Shown here: piece after piece, positions 61,520 through 64,000 of the stretch
How the letters are laid out: each line of letters starts with the position of its first letter
Position numbering within the stretch: position 1 is the first letter of the stretch
DNA from: Tyto alba
Taxonomy: Eukaryota; Chordata; Aves; Strigiformes; Tytonidae
Direction: 5' to 3'
Assembly (NCBI RefSeq): GCF_018691265.1
Contig: NW_024881316.1
Location: 20,933,819-20,997,818, forward strand
Length of the DNA stretch: 64,000 nucleotides
Notes under the pieces: model-generated
Seen by the model: the letters and a program-made list of their open reading frames with translations, nothing else
Database searches by the model: none
What the model was told of the DNA's origin: nothing
Translations under genes and position numbers: made by a program

Positions 61520-64000
61520 CATTCATACCAGTATTTTTCTCACTTGTTCTTAAAGAACTCCAAAGACAGAGACTTCATAATCTCCCAAGCCATTCTGATC
61601 TATCAATATTATTAGAGGATTTCTGAACAATTAATTTCAATCTTTTTTGCAAAGTTATGTTTTGTGTTATGCCTTGAGCATAGCAAACAGAACTGTCTTT
61701 CCTATTTGCAGCAGTCTTTGATATACCTGAAGATGGTTATAGCTCTATTCAGTTTTACCTTCCTTAGTTTAGACTACCCCATATATATTAATCTCTTTGT
61801 TATTTTCTAGGTGCTTTGTTCCAGACTTTTTCTGGGGCCTAATAGTAAAGTGTCTCATCTATAATTCTTTAGTTTCTCATTTTTTTTCCTTTCATTTCTG
61901 AAGTTAGACACTACAGTTAAATCTATTATTTCAGTGAAATGATCTCATACGCTAGGCAGGGACCTGAAGACAGATACATGTATTTTGCAAAAGTGTTTAT
62001 TTGCTACAATGTAATAGAACCTACTTACTTAAACATTATTTCAAATTAAAAACCAAAATGAATGAAGGAAAAAAACCACACCCTGTATGTTTCCTTGTTC
62101 TGTCAGGAATGAATACACAAAGAATAAATGGAAAGGCTACTTCTGAATAGAATATAGTTTCCTTTAATAACCCAGGGAGTTGTAAAGTCTCTATCTGTTG
62201 CAACATGATCACAACAGTAGTCAGAAGGTCACTGAGTATAGGTGTATTAATATTTTTAGTATGACTAAAAAAGTCAGTGACAGATGAAAAATCCTCAGAT
62301 GCTTGTACTTCTTTGAAGATGGTAGAAATAACTGCACAATTTTGAGTTTAGTTAACTCAAATATTATATCTAGTTTAAATAGAAAGTCATTAAATATGGA
62401 TAACCAGACCAATCAAATACAATTGGAAAAGCTTCAGACCAAATACTAAACAAAATTTCCTTTAATGACAATAGAACAATATTTACATATGTAGCAATAG
62501 ATTGTAGGAAAGCAGAGTGATCATCTCTTCATATGCAATTCTGAAGCATGGCATTTGCAGAATCAGTTTTTTTATATTGACTTGTGTATGCTACAAAGGC
62601 ACTTCCAGCCAGTCTGTGAGTTATGGGCAGATTCATTAGCTTGTTACACAATTTTATATCAGTAATTGGTGATTTCTGTGCATTACACTGCAGTGTTTAT
62701 TTTGTTTCTGTACTTTCAAAGCCTATGCTTTGAATTCTCAGTGACCCCTATGACAGTCTTGTGATTTACTTTTACATACCCATCTAGTCTGCAGTAGTTC
62801 ACAGCACACAACACTGGTTTTTAAAAGCATATCACTGCATATATATCACTTTCTCAACTAAGCATTGTTAATACCTAACTACTGCAATTTATGCTACAGT
62901 TTCAAATGCTGTTCTTTTTGGATTATAGCACAATCATAATATGAAGTGAGTGGAGGCATACATTTTGATCTTACTTGGTCTGCCCCAGAATTGTCTGTTT
63001 CTCCACTGACAACAAAGATAGCTACAGAAAGCAGGATACTAACTTTCATGTCTCAGTTAAATGCATAAAATCTGATGGAGAAATTCTGTGGTTTTTATTT
63101 GATTAGCAAAGAAAAAGGGGATGAGTCAAACAGTATGAACAAATGGGGAAACAGGGAATGAGAAAATGTTTGGACATTAATTCTAGCTAATTGTTAATTT
63201 TAGTCCATTGTTTCACCATCTGCTAGATACATCATGAAAGGGAATAACATCAATAGTATTCATTTATGAAGTAGCCAGTTCTGTAAAATATTTTTTTAAG
63301 GGAAAGGTACATGCTGCTTCTCTTGCAGCTGCAAAGCACACCACTGTAGTAATCTTTATTTAATGAAATATACATGAAGTATGACAAGCAGTAGAAAACA
63401 GCAAGAACATTTCCATTTCCTTCCATAGGACCAGAAGAGAGCATGAATTTTCTTTTCTTAATAGCCATGTACAGCTATGCTGTCCAGAAAAATGCTCAGT
63501 TTCATATGTATAACCACTGAAGAACTAGAAGGATTTAGAGCCAAGACTTAATAACTTTTTGCATTACTTAAGAAGAGACAGTGACACCATAAAGAAAACA
63601 GTGGAGGAATGGCAGAAAAAGAAAAAATGGGAAAAGGAGATTTGTTTCCATAAAACTGAATTGAATGATTGCAGATGAATGATTCATGGAAGATAGTCTC
63701 AGAAGATGGTATCAGCTAAGATATGAGGAATCAGAGAGACATTTTAAATTTAGTAATTAGTATTTAAAAAAAAAATGGAAAACAAAATAAGACCAAAAAA
63801 ATTAAAAATAAGAGGGCTGGAAGTAGCTGAAATAAAAACAAATCCATGCTTTGAAAAAAAACAAAAGTGAGTCTGAGAAATACCAGTTATGCATGGGAGT
63901 CTAGGGTAGCCAATGAGACTGATGAATGAGAGGTGGCTCAAATGTGACATTCTTTGTTAACCACAAACCACAGCAAATACCAAGAACAATGTTGGGCCTG
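61520..64000. other. EYS: AT-rich intronic stretch to the window end
   Basis: I see no exon, RNA gene or recognisable repeat. Confidence 0.45.

Larger units (their letters stand above)
40996..64000 (+). other. EYS: EYS next intron (partial, runs off the window)
   Basis: The intron starts with the GTAAGAATC donor after 40995. I looked for a following phase-1, Cys-rich EGF exon and found none before the window ends, so the intron is probably more than 23 kb long. That fits the very large introns known for EYS in vertebrates. The repeats listed from 43 to 61.5 kb lie inside it if no exon was missed. Confidence 0.6.

Noticed and set aside
41000..64000. Third EYS EGF exon
   Set aside because: I looked for a phase-1 Cys-rich exon flanked by AG and GT and found none, so the exon is probably beyond the window. 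A profile search could still reveal a short one.

Overview
This window looks like nuclear DNA from a bird. The evidence is a low-GC, gene-poor background, several chicken-repeat-1 (CR1) LINE fragments with the typical AGAATCATAGAATC-type 3' end, and several avian-type endogenous retrovirus solo LTRs. There are no bacterial-style operons, CRISPR arrays or dense coding. Species cannot be told from the sequence alone.

The only host gene I can support is EYS (eyes shut homolog), on the + strand. Its first coding exon (start codon 37874, donor after 38624) and the next 114-bp exon (40882-40995) are present. They are joined by a phase-1 intron of 2,257 bp, and the gene runs off the right side of the window. 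Together they encode a signal peptide, a roughly 150-residue N-terminal region and the first three EGF-like modules of a secreted photoreceptor matrix protein. Everything left of about 37.8 kb is probably 5' intron or upstream DNA of EYS, and everything right of 41.0 kb is the next intron. I found no further EYS exon by 64.0 kb.

The rest is repeats and AT-rich non-coding DNA. 0-15.1 kb: AT-rich, with homopolymers, an (AAAC)n tract and one possible very old CR1 3' UTR near 13.1 kb. 15.1-23.4 kb: three short CR1 tails and a long antisense LTR (15.9-16.8 kb). 28.5-30.8 kb: a decayed CR1 pol fragment lacking its 3' end. 31.8-34.2 kb: two sense LTRs of different families. 43.3-47.0 kb: two candidate, unrecognised LTR-like blocks. 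47.8-48.5 and 53.06-53.5 kb: CR1 3' fragments. 55.8-56.3 kb: a solo LTR with a perfect 5-bp target duplication. 59.6 kb: a polypurine tract holding a strong G-quadruplex motif. 60.3-61.5 kb: two internally shortened LTRs in opposite orientation.

I saw no novel multi-gene system. The points most worth checking are the EYS 5' exon structure, the unassigned GC-rich blocks (34.7-35.2, 45.2-45.6, 53.8-55.1 kb), the candidate LTRs at 43-47 kb, and the G-quadruplex in the EYS intron. Repeat family statements rest on recalled consensus patterns, not on a search.
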